Positions 1 through 9,129 are shown, counted from the stretch's first letter. The stretch: DNA of 11,643 nt from Modestobacter sp. (GCA_025966175.1 JAOPVN010000421.1:1-11643); one strand, 5' to 3'. The notes: generated from the letters alone by a model not told the origin. A program made the numbers and translations.

Positions 1-391
1 GGCCCTGGACGGTCTGGCGGCAGCGCGGTCCGCGGCCGGAACGGCGCCCCGCACCACCGTGGTCGCCCACAGCTACGGCACCGTGGTGGCCGGCCAGGCG
101 GCCCGGACGCCGGGCCGGCTGGCCGCCGACGCGCTCGTGCTGCTGGGCAGTCCCGGGCTGGCCGGCGGCGAGGCCGAGGACCTCGAGGCCGGCGAGGTGT
201 ACGGCGCCTGGTCGCCGGCCGACCCGATCTCCTGGGTGCAGTGGTTCGGGGACAACCCGTCGGACCCGTCCTTCGGTGACATGCCGCTGCCCACCGAGCT
301 CACCGAGGGGCACACCGACTACTTCGACCCCGATCGCCCGACGCTGGCCGCCATCGGCCAGGTGGTCGCGGGCGCCCGGGACGGCGGGTGA
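1..391 (+). CDS. alpha/beta hydrolase (DUF1023-like), C-terminal part, cut by the window edge
   Basis: The frame is open from base 2, giving 129 visible residues, and stops at TGA 389-391. The segment has the end of an alpha/beta-hydrolase fold: a nucleophile elbow AHSYG with Ser at visible residue 24, then a strand reading LVLLGSPG, a possible acid Asp in WSPADP (about residue 74) and a His in GHTDYF (residue 104). The TVVAHSYG...LLGSPG pattern is typical of the actinobacterial DUF1023 alpha/beta hydrolases. The substrate is unknown and the N-terminal half lies outside the window, so a signal peptide or lid domain cannot be judged. It is followed by two hairpins before topA and is probably transcribed separately from it. 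GTG at 59 is an internal codon, not a start. The fold is fairly sure; the exact family is inferred from recognition, not from a search. Confidence 0.8.
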   Translation, partial: ALDGLAAARSAAGTAPRTTVVAHSYGTVVAGQAARTPGRLAADALVLLGSPGLAGGEAEDLEAGEVYGAWSPADPISWVQWFGDNPSDPSFGDMPLPTELTEGHTDYFDPDRPTLAAIGQVVAGARDGG

Positions 392-407
392 GCCCGTCGG
401 CCCGGCC

Positions 408-425
408 GGGAACAGTCTGGTTCCC
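408..425 (+). terminator. small hairpin just after the hydrolase stop
   Basis: GGGAAC (408-413) and GTTCCC (420-425) form a perfect 6-bp inverted repeat with a 6-nt loop, starting 17 nt after the hydrolase stop codon. No T-tract follows, which is common in high-GC actinomycetes. It could be a weak terminator or chance. Confidence 0.3.
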
Positions 426-461
426 CAGCCGTTGGACGAGCGACAGCGCGCCCGGATCGGC

Positions 462-491
462 TCGCCGCCCGGACCCTCTGCCGGGCGGTGG
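462..491 (+). terminator. strong all-GC hairpin between hydrolase and topA
   Basis: CCGCCCGG (465-472) and CCGGGCGG (481-488) form a perfect 8-bp GC stem with an 8-nt loop (473-480). G-T, C-G and T-G pairs can extend it outward to 462 and 491. It lies 70 nt past the hydrolase stop and directly before a -10-like hexamer at 494-499. It probably insulates topA from upstream transcription. An operator role at the topA promoter is the alternative. Confidence 0.5.
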
Positions 492-499
492 CCTACCGT
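470..499 (+). promoter_or_regulatory. candidate topA promoter
   Basis: TACCGT at 494-499 fits the actinobacterial -10 pattern TAnnnT. CGGACC at 470-475 shares the central GAC of a -35 box, with an 18-bp spacer. A transcript would start near 506 and carry an 80-nt leader. The -35 half overlaps the left arm of the 462-491 hairpin. This is a by-eye match only. Confidence 0.35.
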
Positions 500-578
500 G
501 GCCTCGCCGAACGGGTGCAGTTCGCTCTGCCCCGTGTGCGTCCGGGTCCGTCCCGGCGCCTGCACCAGCGCCCTCGAC

Positions 579-583
579 AGGAG
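579..583 (+). promoter_or_regulatory. ribosome binding site deciding the topA start
   Basis: AGGAG lies 4 nt before GTG 588. It selects that codon over earlier in-frame start codons back to ATG 276, which would run through the end of the hydrolase gene and the hairpins. The spacing is a little short, but no better site is visible, and the protein then starts 30 residues before the conserved Toprim strand. Confidence 0.7.
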
Positions 584-587
584 CACC

Positions 588-3434
<2,847 letters not shown>

Positions 3435-3444
3435 GCCGGTCGGG

Positions 3445-4188
3445 GTGGAGGGCTGGCAGCAGCGGCGGACGTCGTTCGGCTCGGTGGCCGCCGACTACGC
3501 CGCGCTGCGCCCGGGCTACCCGGCCGACGCGGTCGCCTTCCTGCTCGGCGACCGGCCGCTGCGGGTGCTCGACCTCGGGGCGGGCACCGGTCTGCTGACC
3601 GACGTCCTGCTGGCGGCCGGGCACGAGGTGGTCGCCGTCGACCTGTCCGAGCCGATGCTCGAGCAGCTGCGGGTCCGGCTGCCGCGGGTCGCCACGGCAA
3701 CCGGTGGAGCGGAGGCGGTCCCGCTGCCCGACGCCGCCGTGGACGCCGTCGTGGCCGGCCAGGCCGCCCACTGGTTCGACCCGGTGCCGGCCGCCACCGA
3801 ACTGCGCCGCGTGCTGCGCCCGGGCGGCGTCGTCGGCTTCATCTGGAACACCCGCGACGAGCGGGTGCCGTGGGTGCGGGGGCTGGGCGAGCTGCTCGCC
3901 GCGGAGGCCCGTGACCACGAGGCCGATCAGAGCGTCGTCGACCGGTTCGCGACCGAGCTGCCGGCCACGGTCGAGGCCTTCGACTCCGGCACCGTCCAGG
4001 AGCTGACGCCCGAGCAGGTCGTCAGCGGCATCGGCACCCGCAGCTATGTCGCCACCTTGGACGACGCCGGACGCGACCGGGTCCTCGGCCGGGTCCGGGA
4101 CCTGCTGAGCACCCACCCCGACACCCGGGGCCGGGAGCGACTCGAGCTGCCCTACACCACCCGGGCGTACCGCCTCACCCCGCGCTGA
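3445..4188 (+). CDS. class I SAM-dependent methyltransferase, substrate unknown
   Basis: The 247-residue protein has a Rossmann-type methyltransferase core. Motif I, VLDLGAGTG, is at residues 41-49; the acidic residue ending strand 2 is D66 in VAVDLSEPM; and the later strand region reads LRPGGVVGFIWNTRD. The N-terminal stretch RRTSFG...YAALRPGYP is common in small actinobacterial methyltransferases of the Methyltransf_11/25 type. No signal peptide or membrane segment is seen, so it is probably cytosolic. It starts at GTG 3445, 10 bp after topA, with only a weak G-rich ribosome site, and may be co-transcribed with topA. Its stop is 2 bp from the stop of the convergent tam gene. The substrate cannot be told from the sequence. 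The assignment as a methyltransferase is firm. Confidence 0.9.
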   Translation: MEGWQQRRTSFGSVAADYAALRPGYPADAVAFLLGDRPLRVLDLGAGTGLLTDVLLAAGHEVVAVDLSEPMLEQLRVRLPRVATATGGAEAVPLPDAAVDAVVAGQAAHWFDPVPAATELRRVLRPGGVVGFIWNTRDERVPWVRGLGELLAAEARDHEADQSVVDRFATELPATVEAFDSGTVQELTPEQVVSGIGTRSYVATLDDAGRDRVLGRVRDLLSTHPDTRGRERLELPYTTRAYRLTPR

Positions 4189-4190
4189 GC

Positions 4191-4991
4191 TCAGCCGGGT
4201 CGGTGGCCCACGGCGAACACGCGGCGGAAGGGCAGCACCGTCGTCCCGTCCGGCCGGACCGGGTACGCCACCCGCAGCGCGGCGGCGTACTCGGCGGTCA
4301 GCTCCTCGCCGTCCGCCGGTGACAGCCGGGCGAGCACCGGGCGCAGGACGGTGCCGGACACCCAGCGCAGTACCGGGTCCTCCCCGGTCAGCACGTGCAG
4401 GTACGTCGTCTCCCAGGCATCCGGGGCCAGCCCGGCCGCGGTGAGGACCTCCAGGTAGCCCGTCGGGTCGAGGACGGCCGCGCGGTCCAGCACCGTGTCG
4501 TCCCCGGGGGCGAGCCGCCCGGCCCACCGGGGGCCGGCCACCAGCTCGGCCAGCAGTGCGTGCGTGGGCGCCGCCTGGTTGCCGGGAACCTGCACCGCCA
4601 GCCACCCGCCGGGGGCGAGCTCGCCGGCCCAGCGCGCCATCAGCTGCCCGTGGCCGGGGACCCAGTGCAGCGCCGCATTGCTCACCAGCACGTCGACCGG
4701 CTCGGTCGGGTGCCAGTTCCGCAGGTCCCCGGTGGTGAAGTCGAGTCGTCCCGGGACGGCGTGGGCCGCGGCGGCCGCGAGCATCGACGGCGAGCTGTCG
4801 ATCCCGGTCACCCGGGCGCCCGGCCACCGCTGGGCGAGGGTCGCGGTGACCGATCCGTCGCCGCAGCCGAGGTCCACCACGACCCGCGGGGCGTCCGCCC
4901 CGACCCGGGACAGCAGCTCGGCGAAGGGCCGCGCGCGCTCGCCGGCGAACCGCAGGTAGGTGGTCGGGTCCCAGGCGGCCACACTCTGCAC
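4191..4991 (-). CDS. tam: trans-aconitate 2-methyltransferase
   Basis: The 266-residue SAM-dependent methyltransferase closely follows the remembered E. coli Tam layout: WDPTTYLRFAGERARPF at the N terminus (E. coli WNPSLYLHFSAERSRP), motif I VVDLGCGDG at 38-46, GIDSSPSML with D65, then LRNWHP, NAALHWVPGH, LAVQVPGN and the C-terminal LPFRRVFAV. Tam methylates trans-aconitate, a by-product that inhibits the citrate cycle, in the cytosol. The start is GTG 4991, where a TAGCCT hexamer lies 6 nt upstream, suggesting a leaderless transcript. GTG 4982 is an alternative three codons later. The gene stands alone on the minus strand, convergent with the preceding methyltransferase and divergent from the kinase fusion. 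Identification is by recognition of several motifs in order. Confidence 0.9.
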   Translation of the reverse strand: MQSVAAWDPTTYLRFAGERARPFAELLSRVGADAPRVVVDLGCGDGSVTATLAQRWPGARVTGIDSSPSMLAAAAAHAVPGRLDFTTGDLRNWHPTEPVDVLVSNAALHWVPGHGQLMARWAGELAPGGWLAVQVPGNQAAPTHALLAELVAGPRWAGRLAPGDDTVLDRAAVLDPTGYLEVLTAAGLAPDAWETTYLHVLTGEDPVLRWVSGTVLRPVLARLSPADGEELTAEYAAALRVAYPVRPDGTTVLPFRRVFAVGHRPG

Positions 4992-4997
4992 GGGGCG

Positions 4998-5003
4998 AGG
5001 CTA
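4998..5003 (-). promoter_or_regulatory. candidate -10 element for leaderless tam
   Basis: On the minus strand TAGCCT (TAnnnT pattern) ends 6 nt before the tam GTG at 4991, so transcription could begin at or next to the start codon. No ribosome site of quality is visible and no convincing -35 box is present. Confidence 0.4.
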
Positions 5004-5137
5004 GCCCCGGACGGGCGACGATCCGTCCCTCTCAGGAGCGGAAAGGGGCGGTCCGGTCAGTCCCGCCCGGTACGGTGACCGAGCCGACTCCACGGCAGTT
5101 CCACCACACCCCGGGGGGTCTCGATCAGCTCCGACCC

Positions 5138-5191
5138 GACGGACCGCCCGTCCGCGAGCGGTCCGTCAGCCGACGGACCGTCAGTCGACGG
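5138..5191. repeat. inverted and direct repeats able to form two exclusive hairpins
   Basis: GACGGACCG occurs at 5138-5146 and again at 5172-5180. Its exact complement CGGTCCGTC sits between them at 5159-5167. The middle arm can pair with the left copy (9-bp stem, 12-nt loop) or the right copy (9-bp stem, 4-nt loop), but not both. In addition GTCAGCCGACGG (5165-5176) repeats with one change at 5180-5191, a 15-bp period. Confidence 0.8.
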
Positions 5192-5315
5192 CCTTCCTGC
5201 CGTACCCGGTCCCGGGTCGGGCGGGGTCACCGACACCGCTGCGGACGCCCCGGGTCGGGCAGCCGTACCCGCCGATGGCCTGCCGTCGGCCGGCCTACCC
5301 AGCCCGAAGGGTGCC

Positions 5316-5319
5316 GGAG
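5316..5319 (+). promoter_or_regulatory. ribosome binding site favouring ATG 5328
   Basis: GGAG ends 8 nt before ATG 5328, a good spacing. The alternative GTG 5319 overlaps this site and would have to rely on a GAAGG further upstream at 5306-5310. GTG 5421, just before the membrane domain, is a third option. Confidence 0.5.
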
Positions 5320-5327
5320 TGCCCCTG

Positions 5328-7502
5328 ATGGGGCTGCCCGTCGCAGACCCGACGGCTCTCGACCGGACCGGCGCGGAGTCCGCGGCGGAGCACGATGCGG
5401 GCGACGGAGTGAACGGCGGCGTGAGCCTGGTCGCCAAACTGCGCGCCGTGCTGCGGGTCCGCGACTTCCGCAAGCTGTGGCTGTCGATGTCGCTGTCCAG
5501 CTTCGGTGACTGGCTCGGGCTGCTGGCGATCACCGCGACGGCGACCTCGCTGGTGGACGGCTTCGCCGGGCAGAACTACGCCCTCGGTGCCGTCCTGCTC
5601 TTCCGGCTCCTGCCCGCGATCCTGCTCGGGCCGCTGGCCGGCGCGTTCGCCGACCGCTTCGACCGGCGCAAGACCATGGTCGTCTCCGACGTCCTCCGCT
5701 TCGGGTTGTTCGCCTCGATCCCGATCGTCGACGACCTGATCTGGCTGTTCATCGCGCAGTTCCTGATCGAGGCGATCAGCCTGTTCTGGATCCCGGCCAA
5801 GGAGGCCGCCGTCCCGAACATGCTGCGCAAGGACCAGCTCGAGCCGGCCAACCAGCTGTCGCTGGTGACCACCTACGGGTTCACCCCGGTGCTGGCGGCG
5901 CTGGCGTTCGCGCTGCTGACCACGGTGGGCAACAGCGTCGGGACCTCCATCCCGTCGCTGGACAAGTCGGCCCTGGCGCTCTACCTGAACGCGCTGACCT
6001 TCCTCGTCGCCGCGGTCGTCATCTGGAACCTGCCGTCGATCAGCGGCCGCCGCGCCGCGGGCACCCAGGTCACCGGGGAGAGCTTCCTCGGCTCGCTGCG
6101 CCAGGGTTTCTCCTTCGCCGGGCACACCCCACTGGTCCGCGGCCTGGTCGTCGGCATCACCGGTGCGTTCATCGCGGCCGGGGTCGTCATCGCCACCGGG
6201 CAGGCCTTCGCGATGTCGGTCGGCGGTGGCGAGGCCGCGTACGGCCTGCTGTTCGGCGCGGTCTTCATCGGTCTGGGGCTGGGCATCGCGCTGGGCCCCA
6301 GCGTCGCCCGCGATCTCTCCCGGGAGCGGCTGTTCGGTGTCGCGATCGTCGGTGCCGGCATCGCCGTCGGCCTGCTGGCCTGGACGTTCACGCTGTGGAT
6401 CGCGCTGCTGCTGGTCGTGTTCATGGGCTTCTTCGCCGGGATCGCCTACCTGGCCGGCTTCACGATGCTGGGCACCGAGATCGACGACGCCCTCCGCGGC
6501 CGGACGTTCGCGCTGGTCCAGTCGCTGGTCCGGGCCGCGCTGATCGTCTCGCTGGCGATCGTGCCGTTCGGTGTCGGGCTGCTCGGCCGCACCACCCTCC
6601 ACCTCGGCTCCGTCACGCTGGCGGTCACCGGCGAGCGGGTGATGCTGTTCGTCGCCGGGTTGCTGGCCGTCGCGGTCGGCGTGGTCGCCTACCGGCAGAT
6701 GGACGACGGCCGCCCCGTGCCGCTGATCGCCGACGTCGTCACCGCGCTGCGCCGCGACACCACCGCGCGGCGGCGGCTGGCCGGCGGCGGCGTGCTGATC
6801 GCCTTCGAGGGCGGTGAGGGCGCGGGCAAGTCGACCCAGGTCCGCCGGCTCCAGGAGTGGCTGACCGAGGAGGGCCTGGTCTCCCGGGGCACCTTCGAGC
6901 CGGGCGCGACGCCGTCGGGCGGGCGGATCCGCTCGATCGTGCTCGACCCGGCCAGCGCCGGGCTGTCGCCGCGGTCGGAGGCGCTGCTCTACGCCGCTGA
7001 CCGCGCCCAGCACGTGCACGACGTGCTCCGGCCCGCGCTGGACGCCGGCGAGGTGGTGATCACCGACCGGTTCGTGGACAGCTCGCTGGCATACCAGGGC
7101 GCCGGCCGCGCGATCCCGATGGACGACGTCCGGTCGATCTCCCGCTGGGCCACCCAGGGGCTGCAGCCCGACCTGACCGTGCTGCTGGACCTGCCGCCCG
7201 AGGTGGGGCTGGCCCGTGCCCGGGGGCGGGCCGCCGCCGACCGGCTGGAGTCGGAGTCGCTCGACTTCCACCAGCGGGTGCGCCGGACATTCACGGCCCT
7301 CGCCGAGGCCGAACCCGATCGCTACCTGGTGTTGGACGCGCGCCGCTCCCCCGACGAGCTGGCCGCGGAGATCCGGGCCCGGGTCAGCGACCTGCTGCAG
7401 GGCCTGCCGCTGCAGCAGCTCCCGTCGGATGCCCACGTGCCGCGCAGCCGCCGGGGCGACCATGTCGTGCAGACGGGGCCGACGTCGCAGTTGCACCCAT
7501 GA
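5328..7502 (+). CDS. tmk: MFS-type membrane domain fused to thymidylate kinase (dTMP kinase)
   Basis: This 724-residue two-part protein starts with about 40 disordered residues. A polytopic membrane domain follows at roughly 51-455, with many hydrophobic helices and an MFS motif-A-like loop ADRFDRRK (D109) after the second helix. A linker of some 30 residues leads to a complete dTMP kinase from about 489. That part shows the P-loop EGGEGAGKST (Lys501), EPG at 524, TDRF (D580-R581), SSLAYQG and a LID segment DRLESESLDF. The kinase makes dTDP from dTMP and ATP for dTTP synthesis; the transported substrate, if any, is unknown. The motif usually read as REPGGT is FEPGAT here (Phe523). Such fusions occur in other actinomycetes as far as I recall. 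It overlaps holB by ATGA, implying translational coupling. The start is uncertain; ATG 5328 is preferred for its GGAG site. Confidence 0.9.
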   Translation: MGLPVADPTALDRTGAESAAEHDAGDGVNGGVSLVAKLRAVLRVRDFRKLWLSMSLSSFGDWLGLLAITATATSLVDGFAGQNYALGAVLLFRLLPAILLGPLAGAFADRFDRRKTMVVSDVLRFGLFASIPIVDDLIWLFIAQFLIEAISLFWIPAKEAAVPNMLRKDQLEPANQLSLVTTYGFTPVLAALAFALLTTVGNSVGTSIPSLDKSALALYLNALTFLVAAVVIWNLPSISGRRAAGTQVTGESFLGSLRQGFSFAGHTPLVRGLVVGITGAFIAAGVVIATGQAFAMSVGGGEAAYGLLFGAVFIGLGLGIALGPSVARDLSRERLFGVAIVGAGIAVGLLAWTFTLWIALLLVVFMGFFAGIAYLAGFTMLGTEIDDALRGRTFALVQSLVRAALIVSLAIVPFGVGLLGRTTLHLGSVTLAVTGERVMLFVAGLLAVAVGVVAYRQMDDGRPVPLIADVVTALRRDTTARRRLAGGGVLIAFEGGEGAGKSTQVRRLQEWLTEEGLVSRGTFEPGATPSGGRIRSIVLDPASAGLSPRSEALLYAADRAQHVHDVLRPALDAGEVVITDRFVDSSLAYQGAGRAIPMDDVRSISRWATQGLQPDLTVLLDLPPEVGLARARGRAAADRLESESLDFHQRVRRTFTALAEAEPDRYLVLDARRSPDELAAEIRARVSDLLQGLPLQQLPSDAHVPRSRRGDHVVQTGPTSQLHP

Positions 7503-8710
7503 GCGAGAGTGGTGGCGTGAGCAGCCCAGCCCCTGTCGCGGTCGGGGTGTGGGCCGACGTCGTCGGCCAGCCCGCAGTCGTGGCGGAGCTGCAGGCGGCG
7601 GTCGCCCAACCGGCGGCGATGACCCATGCCTGGCTGTTCACCGGGCCGCCCGGATCGGGGCGCTCGGTCGCCGCGCGGGCCTTCGCCGCCGCCCTGCAGT
7701 GCCCGCAGGGCGGTGACGGGACGTGCCACGAGTGCCGCACCGTGCTCGCCGGCAGCCACGCCGACGTGCACCGGGTCGTTCCCGAGGGGTTGTCGATCGG
7801 CGTGGCGGAGGTGCGCGGGATCGTGCGCACGGCGGCCCGGGCGCCGTCGCAGGGCCGCTGGCAGATCGTCCTCGTCGAGGACGCCGACCGGATGAGCGAG
7901 GCGGCGTCCAACGCCGTGCTGAAGATGCTCGAGGAGCCCCCGGCCCGCACCGTGATGCTGCTCTGTGCGCCCTCGCTGCACCCCGACGACGTGCCCGTGA
8001 CCATCCGCTCCCGATGCCGGGTGGTGCCACTGCGCACCCCGACGATCGAGGCGGTCGCCGAGGTGCTGGTCCGCCGCGACGGCATCGACCCCGCGCTGGC
8101 CGCCTGGTCGGCCGCTGCCGCCGGCGGGCACGTCGGCCGCGCCCGGCACCTCGCCCGCGACGAGTCGGCCCGGCTGGCCCGCAAGGCCGTCCTGGACATC
8201 CCGTTGTCGCTGGTCTCCCTGGCCGCCTGCCTCAACGCCGCCGACGACCTGGTCGGCTCGGCGAAGGAGGAGTCCGACAAGACCGTCGCCGAGGTCGACG
8301 CCGTCGAGACCGAGGCGGTGAAGGCCAGCCTGGGGGTGGGGGCCCGCGGCCCGGGTGTGGCTGCGGCCAGCCGGGGTGCCGGTCAGCTCAAGGAGCTGGA
8401 GAAACGCCAGAAGTCGCGGGCCACCCGGCTGGGCCGGGACTCCCTGGACCGGGCGCTCGTGGACATGGCGGCGCTGTACCGCGACGCGCTGGTGATCGCC
8501 GCCGTCGGTGCCGGATCGGGGGAGCTGACCGTGCCGCTGGCCCATCCCGACCGCCGGGCCGACACCGTCGAGCTGGCCCGCCGGATCGGCGCGGAGGGCG
8601 CCGTGCGGCGGATCGACGCGGTCCTGGCGGCACGCACCGCGCTGGAGCAGAACGTGAAGCCACAGATCGCCGTGGAGGCGCTCACCGTGGCCCTGCGGCT
8701 GCCTGCCTGA
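7499..8710 (+). CDS. holB: DNA polymerase III delta-prime subunit (clamp loader)
   Basis: The 403-residue AAA+ protein belongs to the clamp loader that opens the sliding clamp at primed DNA. In order it shows VWADVVGQ near the N terminus, the P-loop-like GPPGSGRS (49-56, Arg55 in place of Lys), a zinc-module loop with C68, C76 and C79, the conserved HADVHRVVPEGLSIGV, EDADRMSEAASNAVLKMLEEPP and the TIRSRCR segment. The C-terminal collar contains a charged stretch around KELEKRQKSRATR, which I recall as usual in actinobacterial homologues. A degenerate P-loop fits the family, since delta-prime does not need ATP hydrolysis. The second zinc ligand position is Asp73 rather than Cys. The start is ATG 7499, overlapping the kinase stop; GTG 7517 with GAGAG before it is an alternative. 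It is transcribed with the upstream gene. Confidence 0.95.
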   Translation: MSESGGVSSPAPVAVGVWADVVGQPAVVAELQAAVAQPAAMTHAWLFTGPPGSGRSVAARAFAAALQCPQGGDGTCHECRTVLAGSHADVHRVVPEGLSIGVAEVRGIVRTAARAPSQGRWQIVLVEDADRMSEAASNAVLKMLEEPPARTVMLLCAPSLHPDDVPVTIRSRCRVVPLRTPTIEAVAEVLVRRDGIDPALAAWSAAAAGGHVGRARHLARDESARLARKAVLDIPLSLVSLAACLNAADDLVGSAKEESDKTVAEVDAVETEAVKASLGVGARGPGVAAASRGAGQLKELEKRQKSRATRLGRDSLDRALVDMAALYRDALVIAAVGAGSGELTVPLAHPDRRADTVELARRIGAEGAVRRIDAVLAARTALEQNVKPQIAVEALTVALRLPA

Positions 8711-8760
8711 GGCCTGCCCGGCGCCGGTGGGGGTGTGCCGGGAGAGCCACAGCGGTGCCG

Positions 8761-8766
8761 TAAGCT
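8761..8766 (+). promoter_or_regulatory. candidate -10 element of the tRNA-Thr gene
   Basis: TAAGCT (TAnnnT) ends 14 nt before the mature 5' end of the tRNA, which suits a start near 8773 with a short leader removed by RNase P. No good -35 hexamer is seen 16-18 bp upstream. Confidence 0.45.
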
Positions 8767-8780
8767 GACCCGCGCAGTCC

Positions 8781-8853
8781 GCCGCCTTAGCTCAGTCGGT
8801 AGAGCATCTCACTCGTAATGAGAAGGTCGTCGGTTCGATTCCGACAGGCGGCT
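8781..8853 (+). tRNA. tRNA-Thr (anticodon CGU)
   Basis: A full cloverleaf can be drawn. The acceptor stem GCCGCCT (8781-8787) pairs with AGGCGGC (8846-8852), with discriminator T8853. The D stem is GCTC/GAGC. The anticodon stem TCTCA/TGAGA (8807-8811, 8819-8823) carries loop CTCGTAA with anticodon CGT at 8814-8816. The T stem GTCGG/CCGAC carries loop TTCGATT. CCA is not encoded. It decodes ACG. It sits 70 bp after holB, and its 3' half is the type of site used by tyrosine integrases, one of which lies at the right edge of the window. Confidence 0.97.
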
Positions 8854-8907
8854 CGCATCTGAGCAGCGTATTAGCCCTCGGTCGGCCGCTCAAGGGCCGA
8901 TTTCGAG

Positions 8908-8932
8908 CCCAACTGGGAACGAGTTGGGAGCG
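8908..8932. repeat. hairpin with tandem 11-mers beside the tRNA
   Basis: CCCAACT (8908-8914) and AGTTGGG (8922-8928) form a perfect 7-bp stem with a 7-nt loop. The same stretch reads as two tandem 11-mers, AACTGGGAACG (8911-8921) and AGTTGGGAGCG (8922-8932), which agree at 8 of 11 positions. It lies 55 nt after the tRNA. It may terminate the tRNA transcript or be an integrase arm-type site; the sequence alone does not decide. Confidence 0.55.
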
Positions 8933-9077
8933 GGAGCGCATGCGAGCCTTCACGGTCTTCGGTGTCGCTCGGTGCTCGTGGCGCGCTCCCAGATGACCAT
9001 CAGGCGGCTCGACCCGCTGGGTTGCCTCTTCATCCGGCGAGCGCCCGAGGCCAGGCGATCCCGCGATCTGCCGGTCC

Positions 9078-9105
9078 TGTCGCCTGAGCGGCCTCTTAGG
9101 CGACA
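9078..9105 (-). terminator. hairpin downstream of the DUF6869-like gene
   Basis: TGTCGCCT (9078-9085) and AGGCGACA (9098-9105) form a perfect 8-bp inverted repeat. One G-T, one A-T and one G-C pair extend the stem inward to 11 pairs around a 6-nt loop (9089-9094). It begins 24 nt past the stop of the minus-strand gene ending at 9130, the right place for its terminator. There is no U-tract on that strand. Confidence 0.55.
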
Positions 9106-9129
9106 CTTCTCCGTCTGCCGAGCGCGACT

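Larger units (their letters stand above)
4992..5327. other. divergent intergenic region between tam and the MFS-kinase gene
   Basis: This 336-bp gap contains the tam -10 candidate, an AGGAG at 5034-5038 with no start codon behind it, and repeats with alternative hairpins at 5138-5191. The reading frame of the downstream fusion protein is open all the way from 5079, after a TGA at 5076, but has no ATG, GTG or TTG before 5319. Translated, it is rich in Pro, Ser, Gly and Asp, with three PSxxG units in a row. Its third-position GC (about 77% by count) is lower than in the genes, so coding is uncertain. No clear promoter for the fusion gene was found. Confidence 0.6.

Noticed and set aside
276..587. 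Longer topA starting at ATG 276
   Set aside because: It overlaps the hydrolase frame and both hairpins. AGGAG before GTG 588 and the family boundary support the later start.
5075..5509. 144-codon plus-strand ORF starting MTEPTP
   Set aside because: Past about 30 codons it is arginine-rich shadow sequence overlapping the fusion gene in another frame. Its first codons are noted only as a possible frameshifted start.
5295..7496. 733-codon minus-strand ORF opposite the MFS-kinase gene
   Set aside because: It is an antisense shadow. It is rich in Arg, Gln, Asp and Gly without motifs, while the plus strand encodes an unmistakable protein.
8717..8742. CCCGGC/GCCGGG inverted repeat after holB
   Set aside because: It has only 6 bp and a 14-nt loop in very GC-rich DNA. 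It is not distinguishable from chance as a terminator.
8792..9106. Minus-strand ORF of 104 codons ending in EPPVGIEPTTFSLRVRC
   Set aside because: Its end is the antisense of the tRNA-Thr gene. This peptide string is a known artefact of translating tRNA loci, and the rest has no family features.
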